A DNA stretch of 64,000 bases, taken from the NCBI GenBank assembly GCA_002205125.1, contig NIOE01000018.1, forward strand, positions 62,001 to 126,000, read 5' to 3'. The stretch comes from Roseateles noduli. GTDB lineage: Bacteria; Pseudomonadota; Gammaproteobacteria; Burkholderiales; Burkholderiaceae_C. This document shows, one piece after another, positions 9,383 to 18,182 of this stretch. Made by a program: the position numbers and the translations under genes. The notes below the pieces were generated by a model. The model was not told the origin of the DNA, did not search any database, and saw only the letters and a program-made list of their open reading frames with translations. The first letter of the stretch is position 1. Each line of letters begins with the position of its first letter.

Positions 9383-9455
9383 TTCCGCGCACGGAGCGGT
9401 CCGCGCGCCGGGCCGTTCCGCGGCGCACGAGATTTGCAACCATCGGAGTCGTTTC

Positions 9456-10475
9456 ATGAGTCAACGCGTCAGCCTGACCCAATACCTCGTCGAGCAGCAG
9501 CGGCTGCACGGCCACATCCCCCAGCAGCTGCGGCTGCTGATCGAGGTGGTCGCGCGGGCCTGCAAGCGCATCGCCATCAGCGTCAACAAGGGCGCGCTGG
9601 GCGACGTGCTGGGCACGGCCGGGTCCGAGAACGTGCAGGGCGAGGTCCAGAAGAAGCTGGACATCATCGCCAACGAGGTGCTGATCGAAGCCAACGAGTG
9701 GGGCGGCCATCTGGCCGCGATGGCCTCGGAGGAAATGGAGAGCATCCACCTGGTGCCCAACCGTTTCCCGCAGGGCGAGTACCTGCTGATGTTCGATCCG
9801 CTGGACGGCTCGAGCAACATCGACGTGAACGTGTCGATCGGGACCATCTTCTCGGTGCTGAAGAAGCCCGAGGGCGCCAAGGGCATCAGCGAGGAAGACT
9901 TCCACCAGCCCGGCACCGCGCAGGCGGCGGCCGGCTACTGCGTCTACGGACCGCAGACGACGCTGGTGCTGACGGTGGGCGACGGCGTGGCCATGTTCAC
10001 GCTGGACCGCGAGCAGGGCTCGTGGGTGCTGACCGCCGACGACGTGAAGATCCCCGCGGACACCAAGGAGTTCGCGATCAACATGTCCAACATGCGGCAC
10101 TGGGACGAGCCGGTGAAGCGCTACATCGACGAATGCCTGGCCGGCACCACGGGTCCGCGCGGCAAGGACTTCAACATGCGCTGGATCGCGTCCATGGTCG
10201 CGGACGTGCACCGCATCCTGACGCGCGGCGGCGTGTTCCTGTACCCGTGGGACAAGCGCGAGCCGAACAAGGCCGGCAAGCTGCGCCTGATGTACGAGGC
10301 CAACCCGATGGCCTTCCTGGTCGAGCAGGCCGGCGGCGCGGCGACCAACGGCCGCCAGCGCATCATGGACCTGCAGCCGGGCAAGCTGCACGAGCGCGTC
10401 TCGGTCGTGCTCGGCTCGAAGAACGAGGTCGAGCGGGTGACGCAGTACCACCTGGAGGCCGACAAGGCCAAGTGA
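9456..10475 (+). CDS. fbp: fructose-1,6-bisphosphatase class I
   Basis: 339 residues, normal length. The metal-binding signature [20 protein letters not shown] and the upstream EEME acidic pair are present, as are the substrate-loop NMRHWDEP and the C-terminal [17 protein letters not shown] segment. It hydrolyses fructose-1,6-bisphosphate to fructose-6-phosphate in gluconeogenesis, and in autotrophs in the Calvin cycle. No cbb genes are nearby, so the gluconeogenic role is the simplest reading. A strong hairpin terminator follows. Confidence 0.97.
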   Translation: MSQRVSLTQYLVEQQRLHGHIPQQLRLLIEVVARACKRIAISVNKGALGDVLGTAGSENVQGEVQKKLDIIANEVLIEANEWGGHLAAMASEEMESIHLVPNRFPQGEYLLMFDPLDGSSNIDVNVSIGTIFSVLKKPEGAKGISEEDFHQPGTAQAAAGYCVYGPQTTLVLTVGDGVAMFTLDREQGSWVLTADDVKIPADTKEFAINMSNMRHWDEPVKRYIDECLAGTTGPRGKDFNMRWIASMVADVHRILTRGGVFLYPWDKREPNKAGKLRLMYEANPMAFLVEQAGGAATNGRQRIMDLQPGKLHERVSVVLGSKNEVERVTQYHLEADKAK

Positions 10476-10524
10476 TGTGACACGGCGATCCGGCCTGCGC
10501 CGGGTCCCTCCTGTCCGCCATGAA

Positions 10525-10556
10525 GAAGGCCGCTCGATGAGCGGCCTTCGTGTTTC
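10525..10556 (+). terminator. terminator after fbp
   Basis: GAAGGCCGCTC (10525-10535) and GAGCGGCCTTC (10539-10549) make a perfect 11-bp stem with a GAT loop, followed by GTGTTTC. It lies between the convergent fbp and DUF2130 genes and could act in both directions. Confidence 0.8.
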
Positions 10557-10579
10557 TGGACGCCGTCGGCGTTCAGCGC

Positions 10580-11953
10580 TCAGAACAGACTGCCGTCGTC
10601 GCGTTTGTCATCGCTGCTGTCGTTGCCGCGCTCGGCGGCCGCGGGCCTGTCGTCGTTCCTGAGTTCGGCAAACTTCCCGGCCATCGTCGGATTGCCCTTG
10701 GTCAGCTTCTTGATCGTGACGTCCTGCGCCTTGTCGTTGGCCAGGCGCAGGTTGCGATCGGTGCCGAGCAGCGCCTCCTTGGTCTTCTGCAGGTGGTCGA
10801 TGGACTTGTCGATCTCGTCGATCGCGGTCTGGAAGCGCCGCGAGGCCAGCTCGTAGTTCTTCCCGAACGCCGACTTGAAGGTCTCGAGCTGGGTCTCGAA
10901 ATTGGTGATGTCGATGTTCTGCGCCTTCACCAGCGCGAGTTCGTTCTTGTACTTCAGCGAGTTCATCGCCGCGTTGCGCAGCAGCGTGATCATCGGCAGG
11001 AAGAACTGCGGCCGCACGACGTACATCTTCGGATAGCGGTGGAAGACGTCGACGATGCCGGTGTTGTAGAGCTCGCTCTCGGGCTCCAGCAGCGAGACCA
11101 GCACCGCGTACTCGCAGCCCTTCTCGACGCGGTCCTTGTCGAGCTCCTTGAGGAAGTCCTCGTTGCGGTTCTTCGTGGCGGTGCGGTCGTTCTCGTTCTT
11201 CATCTCGAACATGATCGAGACGATCTCCGTGCCGGACTCATCGGCGTCGCGGAAGATGTAGTCGCCCTTGCTGCCGCTGCGCGCGTCGTTGTCCTTCTCG
11301 AAGTAGGCGCGCGGGAACGCGGTGGCGCGGATGCGGTTGAACTCGGTCTCGCAATGCTGCTCGAGGGTCTCGCCGACCATCTTGGTCGACAGCCGCGCCT
11401 TCATGTCGCGCAGGCGCTCGATGGCGTCGTCGCGGTCCTTGATCTGCGTCTCGTACTTGTCCTTGAGCGACTTCTCGGCGAGCTGCTTCTCCAGCGCCGC
11501 GCGTTCGAGGCCGCTGCGCAGCTGGTCGCGCTCCTTCTCCACCGCGCCGACCGCCTGCGACATCGCGAGCTGCTGCGTCACGCCGGCCGCGTCGAGCCTG
11601 GCCTTCAGGCTCTGGATCTCGGCGTCCTTGGCTGCGGCAGACCGCTGCGCCTGCTTCTCCAGCGCGGCGAGCGCCTCGCTCACCGCGAGCTTGCGCTGCA
11701 CCTCGCCCGCGTCGAGTCTGGCCTTCAGTTCCTGGATCTCGCCGTCCTTGAGCGCGGTGGCCTTCTGCAGTTCGCCGGCGGTCTTCGCCTGCGCGAGCTC
11801 CACGGCGTTGCGCTTGTCCTGCTCGGCCAGCGCGAGGCGCTCGCGCAGCTGCTTCTCGAAGTCGGTGTCGCGCACCTGCTTGAGGATGTCGGCGTAACCC
11901 GCCTCGTCGATCTTGAAGGCCTTGTGGCAGTGCGGGCAGATGATTTCATGCAT
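10580..11953 (-). CDS. DUF2130 domain protein with N-terminal zinc-ribbon-like motif and coiled coil
   Basis: 457-residue protein. It starts [16 protein letters not shown], a CxxC that may bind zinc. Residues about 25-210 are heptad-rich coiled coil with long E/K/A/Q runs. The C-terminal DUF2130 core follows, including the KGDYIFRD and [10 protein letters not shown] segments, which look like a nuclease-type D...E-x-K pattern, and [17 protein letters not shown]2130 proteins are widespread and uncharacterised; the restriction-endonuclease-like fold is an inference from those residues. The start at 11953 overlaps the end of the upstream hydrolase by 8 bp, so translation is probably coupled. Confidence 0.75.
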   Translation of the reverse strand: MHEIICPHCHKAFKIDEAGYADILKQVRDTDFEKQLRERLALAEQDKRNAVELAQAKTAGELQKATALKDGEIQELKARLDAGEVQRKLAVSEALAALEKQAQRSAAAKDAEIQSLKARLDAAGVTQQLAMSQAVGAVEKERDQLRSGLERAALEKQLAEKSLKDKYETQIKDRDDAIERLRDMKARLSTKMVGETLEQHCETEFNRIRATAFPRAYFEKDNDARSGSKGDYIFRDADESGTEIVSIMFEMKNENDRTATKNRNEDFLKELDKDRVEKGCEYAVLVSLLEPESELYNTGIVDVFHRYPKMYVVRPQFFLPMITLLRNAAMNSLKYKNELALVKAQNIDITNFETQLETFKSAFGKNYELASRRFQTAIDEIDKSIDHLQKTKEALLGTDRNLRLANDKAQDVTIKKLTKGNPTMAGKFAELRNDDRPAAAERGNDSSDDKRDDGSLF

Positions 11954-12653
11954 GGGGACTCCCCTTCTCTTGTTCTTCAAAGACCTCGCCGATGGCTTGC
12001 GCCGCAGCGGCAGGCGCGCATTGCAACAGCATATGCGGCGCGTCGATATCAACGATGGTGCATCGCGGGTTCCGGGCGGCGATCTCAGTGGCCGCGCCTG
12101 CGGCGACAACGCGATCCCGTGACGCCCGCAGGCACAGGATCGGTACGGCGACGCGACCCGCCTCCGCGGTCGCGTCGAACGACAACACCTGCCGCGCTCG
12201 ACGCGCCATCACGGCGGGCGCCACGCGGCTCACCGCGCGATGCAGCGCCTCCTGCCGCGTGGCGGTCGCGAAGCCGCCCAGCAGCGGCACGCTCATCGCG
12301 GCCTTCGGGAGCAGGTGCAGCGGCACCCAGCTCGCCATCGGCCCGAGCAGCCCCAGCGCGCGATTCGGATATCGCGCGAACGACGCGGCCAGCACGACGC
12401 CGCGAAGGCCCGGAGGGCGCTCGGCCGCAAGCTTCAGCGCGACGGGTCCCGAGAACGACTCCCCAAGCAGGATGAACGGCTCGTCGTTGGGCAGCGCGCG
12501 GTGCACGTGCGCGAGAAGCGCGTCGCCATCGAGCCAGCGGTCCACGGGATAGCGCACGACCACCGGTCGCCAGGTCGACGGCAACGCGAGCAGGAACGGC
12601 TCGAACAGATCGCCGGTCCCGTCCATGCCGGGCAGCATCACGAGCACGGTCAT
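11946..12653 (-). CDS. alpha/beta hydrolase
   Basis: 235-residue hydrolase of the small YdeN/esterase-like type. The HG equivalent is [11 protein letters not shown] at the N-terminus, the nucleophile elbow is [13 protein letters not shown] (GxSxS, serine near residue 64), the late aspartate is in LRASRDRVV, and the histidine is in DAPHMLLQC near the C-terminus. No signal peptide. Substrate unknown. Its last codons overlap the start of the DUF2130 gene. Confidence 0.8.
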   Translation of the reverse strand: MTVLVMLPGMDGTGDLFEPFLLALPSTWRPVVVRYPVDRWLDGDALLAHVHRALPNDEPFILLGESFSGPVALKLAAERPPGLRGVVLAASFARYPNRALGLLGPMASWVPLHLLPKAAMSVPLLGGFATATRQEALHRAVSRVAPAVMARRARQVLSFDATAEAGRVAVPILCLRASRDRVVAAGAATEIAARNPRCTIVDIDAPHMLLQCAPAAAAQAIGEVFEEQEKGSPHA

Positions 12654-12690
12654 CGATTCAGGACCACTTCAGGCGCACGTCAGGACGACT

Positions 12691-14106
12691 TCAGAAGAAC
12701 GTCCGCACGCCGCCGATGACGCGATAGCTGTCGTCGACCGTGTAGAGCAGCGGCCACTTGTCGAAGGTCGTGCAGGGGTGGCCGACGCCGAACGCGATCA
12801 GGTCGCCGACCTGCAGCAGCAGCGCGCCGCTGTCAGCGCCGCTCCCGCCATTCCCGCCATTCGCGCCATTCGCGCCGTCGACGTTCGCATCGACATAGGC
12901 ATGCTGGTCGTTGAGCTTCGTCACCGCCCAATGCGCCGGCGTCGCCCGCGGCGCATCGTGCAGACTCGGCCGGTACCACCATAGCGGTTGCGGCAGGCAG
13001 GCGTCGTAGCTCAGGTCGCGGCGCCCCGCCGTGCAGATCGCGCGGCCGGGCTCGGGCACCGATTGCACATAGGCCCACACCTCGATCGCGTTGCGCAGTC
13101 CAGGGCCCTCGCCCCACAGCGCACCGGCGCGCTGCCGCATGCGGCCCTGCATGCGTTCGTACTGCAGGCTGTCGTGGCTGAGGTAGCAGCCGCTGCGCAG
13201 CACCACGCGCAGCGCGTGACCGGTGCCGGTAGCCTCGACCGACGCCAGCGTCTTCGCCGCCATGTCGAAGAACGCCGAGCCGCCCGCCGTCAGCAGCACC
13301 TCGCCCGCGGCGAACCAGCCTTCGGCGCAACCCAGGCGCGTCAGTTCCGCCACGGTCTCGATCATCGTCAGCGCGCCCAGCTCCACGCGCGCCGTGTCGT
13401 CGCCGCTGTAGACGCCTTCGAAGGCCTCCACGCCGCGCAGCACGATCGCCGGCGCGGCGTCACGGATGAGGCGCCCCAGCGCGACACCGTCTTCCAGCGT
13501 GCGCACGCCCGTGCGCCCGCCGGGCGTGCCGACTTCCAGCAACACCTGGAGCGGTCGCGCCAAGCGGCGTTCGGCGGCGGCGCGGCGGAGCACGTCCAGG
13601 CCCGCTGCGGAATCAACCAGCAGATAGAAATCGAAGTCGGGCGACGCCTCCAGCTCTCGGAACACGAGTTCCAGGTCCGCCTTGCCGATGAGCTGATTCG
13701 CGAGCAGCACGCGCGGCACGCCGAAGCGCCGATAGGTGCGCACGTGCGCCGCGGTCGCGGCCGTCATGCCCCAGGCGCCTTCGTCGAACTGGCGCTGGAA
13801 CAGCTGCGGCGCCATCGTCGTCTTGCCGTGCGGGGCGAGGCTCACGCCGGCGCGCGCGGTGAACTCGCGCATCCAGCGCGCGTTGTGGGTCAGCGCCGAG
13901 TCCTTCAGGATCGCCGCCGGCAGCGGCAGGTCGCCGGCCAGCAGCGAGAGCCCCAGCGCGCCCAGTCCGCCCAGCGGCACGCCCTCGGCGATCGCGGGCA
14001 GGCCCTTGAGCGTGCCGGGCAGCGGCTCGGCCTCCAGGGCGGCGAGCGTGAGCGTCACCGGCGTGTGGCCGGGACTATCGTCTGGGTCGTGGTCGTGTGG
14101 GCTCAT
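12691..14106 (-). CDS. D-serine deaminase-like PLP enzyme (DSD1/alanine racemase N-domain family)
   Basis: Fold-type III PLP enzyme of about 471 residues. LAPHGKTTMAPQLF near residues 90-105 holds the likely PLP lysine, LLEVGTPGGRTGVR is a conserved strand, and the C-terminal metal-binding pattern is VGDLIAFGVGHPCTTFDKW (H and C near the end). Characterised relatives use zinc to dehydrate D-serine or cleave D-threonine. Bacterial annotation is usually 'amino acid deaminase'. A glycine/asparagine/alanine-rich stretch at residues about 415-430 is encoded by 9-bp repeats (12844-12879). An alternative ATG is at 14124. Confidence 0.75.
   Translation of the reverse strand: MSPHDHDPDDSPGHTPVTLTLAALEAEPLPGTLKGLPAIAEGVPLGGLGALGLSLLAGDLPLPAAILKDSALTHNARWMREFTARAGVSLAPHGKTTMAPQLFQRQFDEGAWGMTAATAAHVRTYRRFGVPRVLLANQLIGKADLELVFRELEASPDFDFYLLVDSAAGLDVLRRAAAERRLARPLQVLLEVGTPGGRTGVRTLEDGVALGRLIRDAAPAIVLRGVEAFEGVYSGDDTARVELGALTMIETVAELTRLGCAEGWFAAGEVLLTAGGSAFFDMAAKTLASVEATGTGHALRVVLRSGCYLSHDSLQYERMQGRMRQRAGALWGEGPGLRNAIEVWAYVQSVPEPGRAICTAGRRDLSYDACLPQPLWWYRPSLHDAPRATPAHWAVTKLNDQHAYVDANVDGANGANGGNGGSGADSGALLLQVGDLIAFGVGHPCTTFDKWPLLYTVDDSYRVIGGVRTFF
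12844..12879. repeat. four 9-bp tandem repeats inside the deaminase-like gene
   Basis: CCCGCCATT, CCCGCCATT, CGCGCCATT and CGCGCCGTC follow each other without gaps. On the coding strand they give a run of Asn-Gly-Ala/Gly units between two conserved segments. In-frame slippage would change loop length only. Confidence 0.8.
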
Positions 14107-14167
14107 GGCGCGCCATGTTGCCACCGTCGGCGCGCGACGGTGGCGCGACGCGCCCGGCGATCACGGC

Positions 14168-14905
14168 TCAGCGCGCCGAACGCTGCCGGCGACGCTGCCA
14201 GAACAGCACCCCGCCCGCGGCGAAGGCCAGCGCCAGCGAGTCCGGCTCCGGCACCTCGGCCGCGCGGAACGCGATCGAATCGACCTTCAGCGCGCTCCAG
14301 ACATAAGGATCCTCGGTCTGCTGGACGCCGAAGAAGATCGACCACAGCCCGCCCTGCGCGAAGGTGTAGGACGAGACGTTGCCGCGCAGGTCGACCACCG
14401 CTTCGGTGCTGCCGTTGTAGGCCACGAAGAAGGCGTTGTCGACGTTGCCGGGGAAGCCCACGTTGCCGGAGGCCACTTCGCCCAGCCGTTGCGAAACCCA
14501 GTCCAGCGTGTCGCCGGCCGCGACGTTGACGTCCTGCGCGATGAAGCCGCCGCGCATGTAGCGACCTGCGACGTTCTGCGAGAAGAAGGTCGGCGCGCCC
14601 GCGCCCGACGGGCTGAACGGCACCGGCAGCGGACAGGCAACATTCCAGATGTCGGACGCACAGGTCACGTTCTGGCTCAGCGGCCAGGTCGACATCGCGA
14701 CGATCAGCGCCGAGTTGCTGCCGGCCAACGCCGGATAGCCGTTCCCCGCGTTGACGATGGCCGTCGAGGAGCCGTTGACGTTGGCGCCGGTGGCGTACCA
14801 CCCGTTCAGCGTTCCGCCCTCGAAGTTGCCGTTCACCACGGCGGCGCCGTGCGCCGACATGGCCGCAGCCGCGCTCAACAGCGCAATGCCCAGTGCTCGT
14901 TTCAT
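14168..14905 (-). CDS. PEP-CTERM sorting-signal protein
   Basis: 245 residues. A signal peptide (MKRALGIALLSAAAAMSAHG) is followed by a secreted domain that begins VVNGNFEGGTLNGW, a carbohydrate-binding-like strand pattern frequent in this class. The C-terminus has the tripartite sorting tag: VPEPDSLAL, a hydrophobic helix (AFAAGGVLFW) and an arginine cluster (QRRRQRSAR). Such proteins are processed by an exosortase and often go to the cell surface or exopolysaccharide matrix. No exosortase gene is in the window. It probably forms a single-gene unit. Confidence 0.9.
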   Translation of the reverse strand: MKRALGIALLSAAAAMSAHGAAVVNGNFEGGTLNGWYATGANVNGSSTAIVNAGNGYPALAGSNSALIVAMSTWPLSQNVTCASDIWNVACPLPVPFSPSGAGAPTFFSQNVAGRYMRGGFIAQDVNVAAGDTLDWVSQRLGEVASGNVGFPGNVDNAFFVAYNGSTEAVVDLRGNVSSYTFAQGGLWSIFFGVQQTEDPYVWSALKVDSIAFRAAEVPEPDSLALAFAAGGVLFWQRRRQRSAR

Positions 14906-15046
14906 GCCACTCCCCTTTGATCCCGCCGCGCGACATGCGCGACGGCGGATGCTAGGAAGTGACGCGGGCGGTGGGCATCCTCAAAACTGTGGAGACCTGT
15001 CCCCCAAAGGGAGCCCGAGAGCGAAAGCCGAAGGGGAGCTCAAAAG

Positions 15047-15080
15047 AAAAAGCCGCCTGGGAAATCCCAAGCGGCTTTTC
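15047..15080 (-). terminator. terminator after tRNA-Thr
   Basis: AAAAGCCGC ... GCGGCTTTT with a further CTGGG/CCCAA pairing inside. On the minus strand the stem ends in GGCGGCTTTTTCTTTT, a good intrinsic terminator just after the tRNA 3' end. Confidence 0.85.
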
Positions 15081-15084
15081 AGAT

Positions 15085-15160
15085 TGGTGCCGATGAAGAG
15101 AGTCGAACTCCCGACCTTCGCATTACGAATGCGCTGCTCTACCAACTGAGCTACATCGGC
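15085..15160 (-). tRNA. tRNA-Thr (anticodon CGT)
   Basis: The minus strand from 15160 reads GCCGATGTAGCTCAGTTGG, with a D-arm, an anticodon stem GCATT-CGTAATGC and the TTCGACTC T-loop, and closes with ATCGGC-A-CCA. The anticodon CGT decodes ACG threonine codons. CCA is encoded (15085-15087). 76 nt including CCA. Confidence 0.96.
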
Positions 15161-15255
15161 GCTGTCGCGAACAACAGAGTCTGCGACTATAGCGCAGATT
15201 TTCGACGTCGACAATTTCCGTGCCGACGTCGCACGCAGACAACGCCGTCGTCGAT

Positions 15256-15711
15256 TCACTCCTCGCCCAGATTCGCCTGCACGCGCGTGAGCAACGCGGC
15301 GAGTTGCGCCTGTTCTTCCGCGCTGAGTCCGGCCAGCGCCTGGACCGACACCTGCTTCGCCTGGCGCTTGAGTTCGCGCTGCACGGTCATGCCCGCCTCG
15401 CTGACGCTCAGCCTCACCTGCCGGCGATCGACCTCGTCGGTCTTCGCGTCCAGCAGTCCCTTGTCCCGCAAGGTCTTGATCAGCCGCGCCAGCTGCGCCT
15501 TGTCCCGCCCGCTGTGCTGGGCCAGATCGCTCTGCGTGGCGTCCGGGTGCCGGTCGAAGAAGAACAGCACCTTGCCTTCCATGTGCGTGATGTCCTGCGG
15601 ACCGTCGCGCAGGAAGCGGTACTGCAGCGAGCGGTAGCGGTGCATCACCGAATGCACCAGCTCCAGCACGTCCTCGTCCTTGCCCCTCCGGCCAGTGGTG
15701 TTAGTTGACAT
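15256..15711 (-). CDS. MarR-family transcriptional regulator
   Basis: 151-residue winged-helix regulator. The core TQSDLAQHSGRDKAQLARLIKTLRDKGLL forms the helix-turn-helix, followed by the wing EVDRRQVRLSVSEAG. Start is taken at 15711, where an SD-like GGAACG precedes MSTNTTGRRGK; a longer in-frame upstream reading would run through the operator region and is unlikely. It is divergent from the siderophore-interacting-protein gene, and two palindromes lie between and over its start, so it probably represses itself and that gene. Ligand unknown. Confidence 0.85.
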   Translation of the reverse strand: MSTNTTGRRGKDEDVLELVHSVMHRYRSLQYRFLRDGPQDITHMEGKVLFFFDRHPDATQSDLAQHSGRDKAQLARLIKTLRDKGLLDAKTDEVDRRQVRLSVSEAGMTVQRELKRQAKQVSVQALAGLSAEEQAQLAALLTRVQANLGEE

Positions 15712-15717
15712 TGTCAA
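15705..15717. promoter_or_regulatory. probable MarR operator 1, overlapping the marR start codon
   Basis: TTGACATTGTCAA is a perfect palindrome around one central base (6-bp arms). It covers the ATG of the MarR gene (15711-15709 on the minus strand). Binding here would block translation start and transcription of the regulator itself. Confidence 0.65.
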
Positions 15718-15736
15718 TCGTTCCGTCGCAAGATGG

Positions 15737-15750
15737 ATGACATTGTCAAC
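15737..15750. promoter_or_regulatory. probable MarR operator 2
   Basis: GATGACATTGTCAA contains TGACA-T-TGTCA, the same palindromic core as operator 1. The two centres are 33 bp apart, about three helical turns, putting both dimers on one face of the DNA. It lies 20 bp upstream of the siderophore-interacting-protein start. Confidence 0.65.
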
Positions 15751-15769
15751 GATATCCGGATCCACCGCA

Positions 15770-16567
15770 ATGAAGCCCGAAACCCTGAACACCCCGAACA
15801 CCCCGAACACCCCCGCCCCTGCCGCCACCGAGCCTGCGGCCCCTGCAACGAGCCGCGTCCAGCGCGTGCGCCACGAACTGAAGCGCCGCGAGCTGACCGT
15901 GACCGGCGTCGACGACGTGACGCCGAACTTCCGCCGCGTGACGCTGACCGGCGAGTCGCTGGTCGACTTCGTCAGCGCCTCCTTCGACGACCACGTGAAG
16001 CTGATCTTCGCGCCCGACGCCGACGGCGCGCCGGTGATGCGCGACTACACGCCGCGCCGCTTCGACAACGCGGCGCGCGAGCTGGTCATCGAGTTCGCCC
16101 AGCACGGCGACGGCCCTGCCGCCGCCTGGGCCGCGCAGGCGCAGCCGGGCCACACGCTGACCGTGGGCGGACCGCGCGGCTCCTTCATCATCCCGGCCGA
16201 CTTCGCCTGGCACTTGCTGGTCGGCGACGAGACCGCCCTGCCCGCCGTCGCCCGCCGTCTGGAGGAACTGCCCGCCGGCACTCGCGTCATCGCGCTGCTA
16301 AACGTGCCGGAGAGCGACCGCCGCGCGTTCAGCACGCAAGCCGCGCTCGACCTGCGCTGGGTCGATGGCGACGACGCGCTGCTGGCCGCCGCCCGCGCGC
16401 TGGACCTGCCTTCCGGCGAGGGCTACGCCTGGTGCGCCGGCGAGGCCGCGGCGATGGCCGCAGTGCGACGCATCCTCGTCGAGGAGAAGGGCCACGACCG
16501 TCACGCGATCCGCGCCTCGGCCTACTGGAAGCGCGGCGCGAGCCACCATCACGAGCATCTGGAGTGA
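15770..16567 (+). CDS. siderophore-interacting protein (ViuB/SIP-type FAD ferric reductase)
   Basis: 265 residues. After a TPNTPNTPAP-rich N-terminus encoded by 9-bp repeats, the FAD-binding barrel has VTLTGESLVDF and the flavin motif RDYTPRRFD. The NAD(P)-binding half follows, with WHLLVGDETALPA and YAWCAGEAAAMAAVRRILVEE, closing with ASAYWKRGASHHHEHLE. SIPs reduce ferric siderophores in the cytoplasm to release Fe2+. Location behind MarR operators suggests repression by MarR rather than, or in addition to, Fur. No siderophore synthesis or receptor gene is adjacent. Confidence 0.88.
   Translation: MKPETLNTPNTPNTPAPAATEPAAPATSRVQRVRHELKRRELTVTGVDDVTPNFRRVTLTGESLVDFVSASFDDHVKLIFAPDADGAPVMRDYTPRRFDNAARELVIEFAQHGDGPAAAWAAQAQPGHTLTVGGPRGSFIIPADFAWHLLVGDETALPAVARRLEELPAGTRVIALLNVPESDRRAFSTQAALDLRWVDGDDALLAAARALDLPSGEGYAWCAGEAAAMAAVRRILVEEKGHDRHAIRASAYWKRGASHHHEHLE
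15788..15814 (+). repeat. three 9-bp repeats encoding Asn-Thr-Pro units
   Basis: AACACCCCG, AACACCCCG, AACACCCCC in direct succession near the 5' end of the siderophore-interacting-protein gene; in frame, they give NTP repeats in a disordered-looking N-terminus. Confidence 0.8.
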
Positions 16568-16630
16568 GGCGTCCAGTGAGGCGGCCGCCACCTCACTCTC
16601 GCTTCACACGTGCGTGGCACACTGCCCCGC

Positions 16631-17020
16631 ATGTCTGAAGTCCTGCATGACCCGCGCTGGCGCAATGCCTGGCGCCTGCTCTTCGTCGCGGTGGTCGTCG
16701 GCGCCAGCTGGCTGGCGTTCTCGCCCCATCCGCCGCCCGCGGCCGACCTCGGCTGGGACAAGGCGAACCATTTCACCGCCTTCGGCACGCTGGCCTTCAT
16801 CGGCATGCAGTGCCTGGCCGCCGGACCGCGCCGCCGCTGGATCGTGCTGGCGATGCTGCTCGCCTACGGCGTGGGCATCGAGCTGGTCCAGTCGCAGATC
16901 CCCGGCCGCGATGCCGACGCGCAGGACGTGCTCGCCGACATGATCGGCGCGGTCATCGGCGTCGCGGCGCACGCGCTGGTGCTGCGCCTGTTCACGCCGC
17001 GGGCGACTCCGGCTCGCTGA
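16631..17020 (+). CDS. VanZ-family membrane protein
   Basis: 129 residues with about four membrane helices. The VanZ pattern is visible: DKANHFTAFGTLAFIG (the conserved helix with Asp-Lys-...-His), then GVGIELVQSQIPGRDADAQDVLADMIGAVIGV. VanZ itself modestly raises teicoplanin resistance; most homologues are of unknown role in the envelope. The last 29 bp overlap the 3' end of the LuxR gene on the other strand. Confidence 0.85.
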   Translation: MSEVLHDPRWRNAWRLLFVAVVVGASWLAFSPHPPPAADLGWDKANHFTAFGTLAFIGMQCLAAGPRRRWIVLAMLLAYGVGIELVQSQIPGRDADAQDVLADMIGAVIGVAAHALVLRLFTPRATPAR

Positions 17021-17891
17021 GTTCCCGGCGCGACATCGCGATCGCGACCGCCTGGGCGCGGTTGTTCGCGCCCAGCTTGCGCAGGATCTTGCGCACGTGG
17101 TTCTTGACCGTGAACATGCTGATGCCCAGCTGGATCGCGATCCCCTCGTTGCTCAGGCCGGCGCGCAGGCCTTCGACGATCTGCTGCTCGCGCGGCGTCA
17201 CCAGCGACCCCGCGCGACGCGGCAAGGCCTGCCCCCGCGGCTGCAGCCGCGCCCGCCGCCAGGCCGCGTGCAGCGCCGGCGTCAGCAGCTCCAGGCGGCG
17301 CAGGTGGTCGTCGCCCCAGCCCTCCACCGCGAACAGGAACAGGCTCTGCGGCCGCTCGCCGTCGGCAGCGACGCCGTGCAGCGCGAGTTCCCGCAGGCCC
17401 GCCTCCAGCAGCGGCTGGAACAGCGCCGTTTCCGACTCCCGCGCCAGGTCGACGTGCAGCGGCCGCCGTCCGTCGCCCCAGCGGCGGATCAGGTGCAGCC
17501 ACAGGCCGTGGTCCGCCGATTCGAGCTGCGTCTGCAGCACCTCGCCGATCGGCTTGAGGTGGAAGAGTTGCGCCGCCAGCCGCGGCGACGGCGGCTGATC
17601 GCCGACGCAGACCATCAGGCGATGCGGCAGCAGCGGCTGCAGGCGGCTCTGGCTCCAGACGAAGAACTGCGCGGGGGTGGCGGGCTGCCGGGCGCTCCAG
17701 AGCGCTTCCAGCAGCCGCTCGGCGAGCACGCGGTCCTGCAGCCAGGACAGCGGCAGACCGTCGACGTCGCCCAGTCCTGCGTGCAGCGGAAGGCCGGTCG
17801 CAGGCAGCACGGCCGGCGACACCGGAGGTGCGGAGGCCGGATGCGGCAAGGGAGGCAGCGATGAAGACATCGAGGGCGGCGTCATGGTCAT
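16992..17891 (-). CDS. LuxR-type regulator resembling EpsA (PEP-CTERM/exopolysaccharide-associated)
   Basis: 299 residues. The C-terminal GerE-type HTH is VTPREQQIVEGLRAGLSNEGI followed by LGISMFTVKNHVRKILRKLGANNRAQAV. The N-terminal part contains FFVWSQSRLQPLLPHRLMVC and LHVDLARESETALFQPLLEAG, a pattern I associate with EpsA regulators linked to exosortase loci; this is recognition from memory, not a search. Relatives are thought to control exopolysaccharide genes. Encoded 2 kb from a PEP-CTERM protein gene, which fits. A run of P/S/A precedes the domain. Confidence 0.7.
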   Translation of the reverse strand: MTMTPPSMSSSLPPLPHPASAPPVSPAVLPATGLPLHAGLGDVDGLPLSWLQDRVLAERLLEALWSARQPATPAQFFVWSQSRLQPLLPHRLMVCVGDQPPSPRLAAQLFHLKPIGEVLQTQLESADHGLWLHLIRRWGDGRRPLHVDLARESETALFQPLLEAGLRELALHGVAADGERPQSLFLFAVEGWGDDHLRRLELLTPALHAAWRRARLQPRGQALPRRAGSLVTPREQQIVEGLRAGLSNEGIAIQLGISMFTVKNHVRKILRKLGANNRAQAVAIAMSRRELSEPESPAA

Positions 17892-18182
17892 GGGAGGGGG
17901 CTGTGAGCCGTGTCGCCGTGAGCCTGCCCGCGCGGCGTGACGCCGCGATGAATCGCTCCCGCGGCGACCCGGCGCGCTCCCTGGCTGCTCTCCGCGTCTC
18001 GCCGCTCACCTCGGCACCCATCGAACACGGCGCGGGTACCCGCCTTGCCCTACCTGACATCGGGTGGCAGTTGAGCCGTCCCGTCCGGGCCCGCCAGGCG
18101 GCCCGCGCCGGGCGTGGATACGGCAAATCGGCTACCGTTGTCGTCCGGCCCTTCTCCCCCCGGGGCCGCAGGAGTTGCTTGC

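Noticed and set aside
6215..9457. Open frame of 1080 codons on the minus strand
   Set aside because: It is the antisense shadow of pepN and the end of prfB; high GC with few stops on the third-position complement. Composition is not protein-like and pepN has all catalytic motifs.
10550..12475. 641-codon frame on the plus strand over the DUF2130 gene
   Set aside because: Shadow of the DUF2130 protein and hydrolase, which have clear motifs, coupled starts and normal lengths.
15680..15769. Longer N-terminus for the siderophore-interacting protein
   Set aside because: The extra codons run through both MarR palindromes; the ATG at 15770 gives a normal family length.
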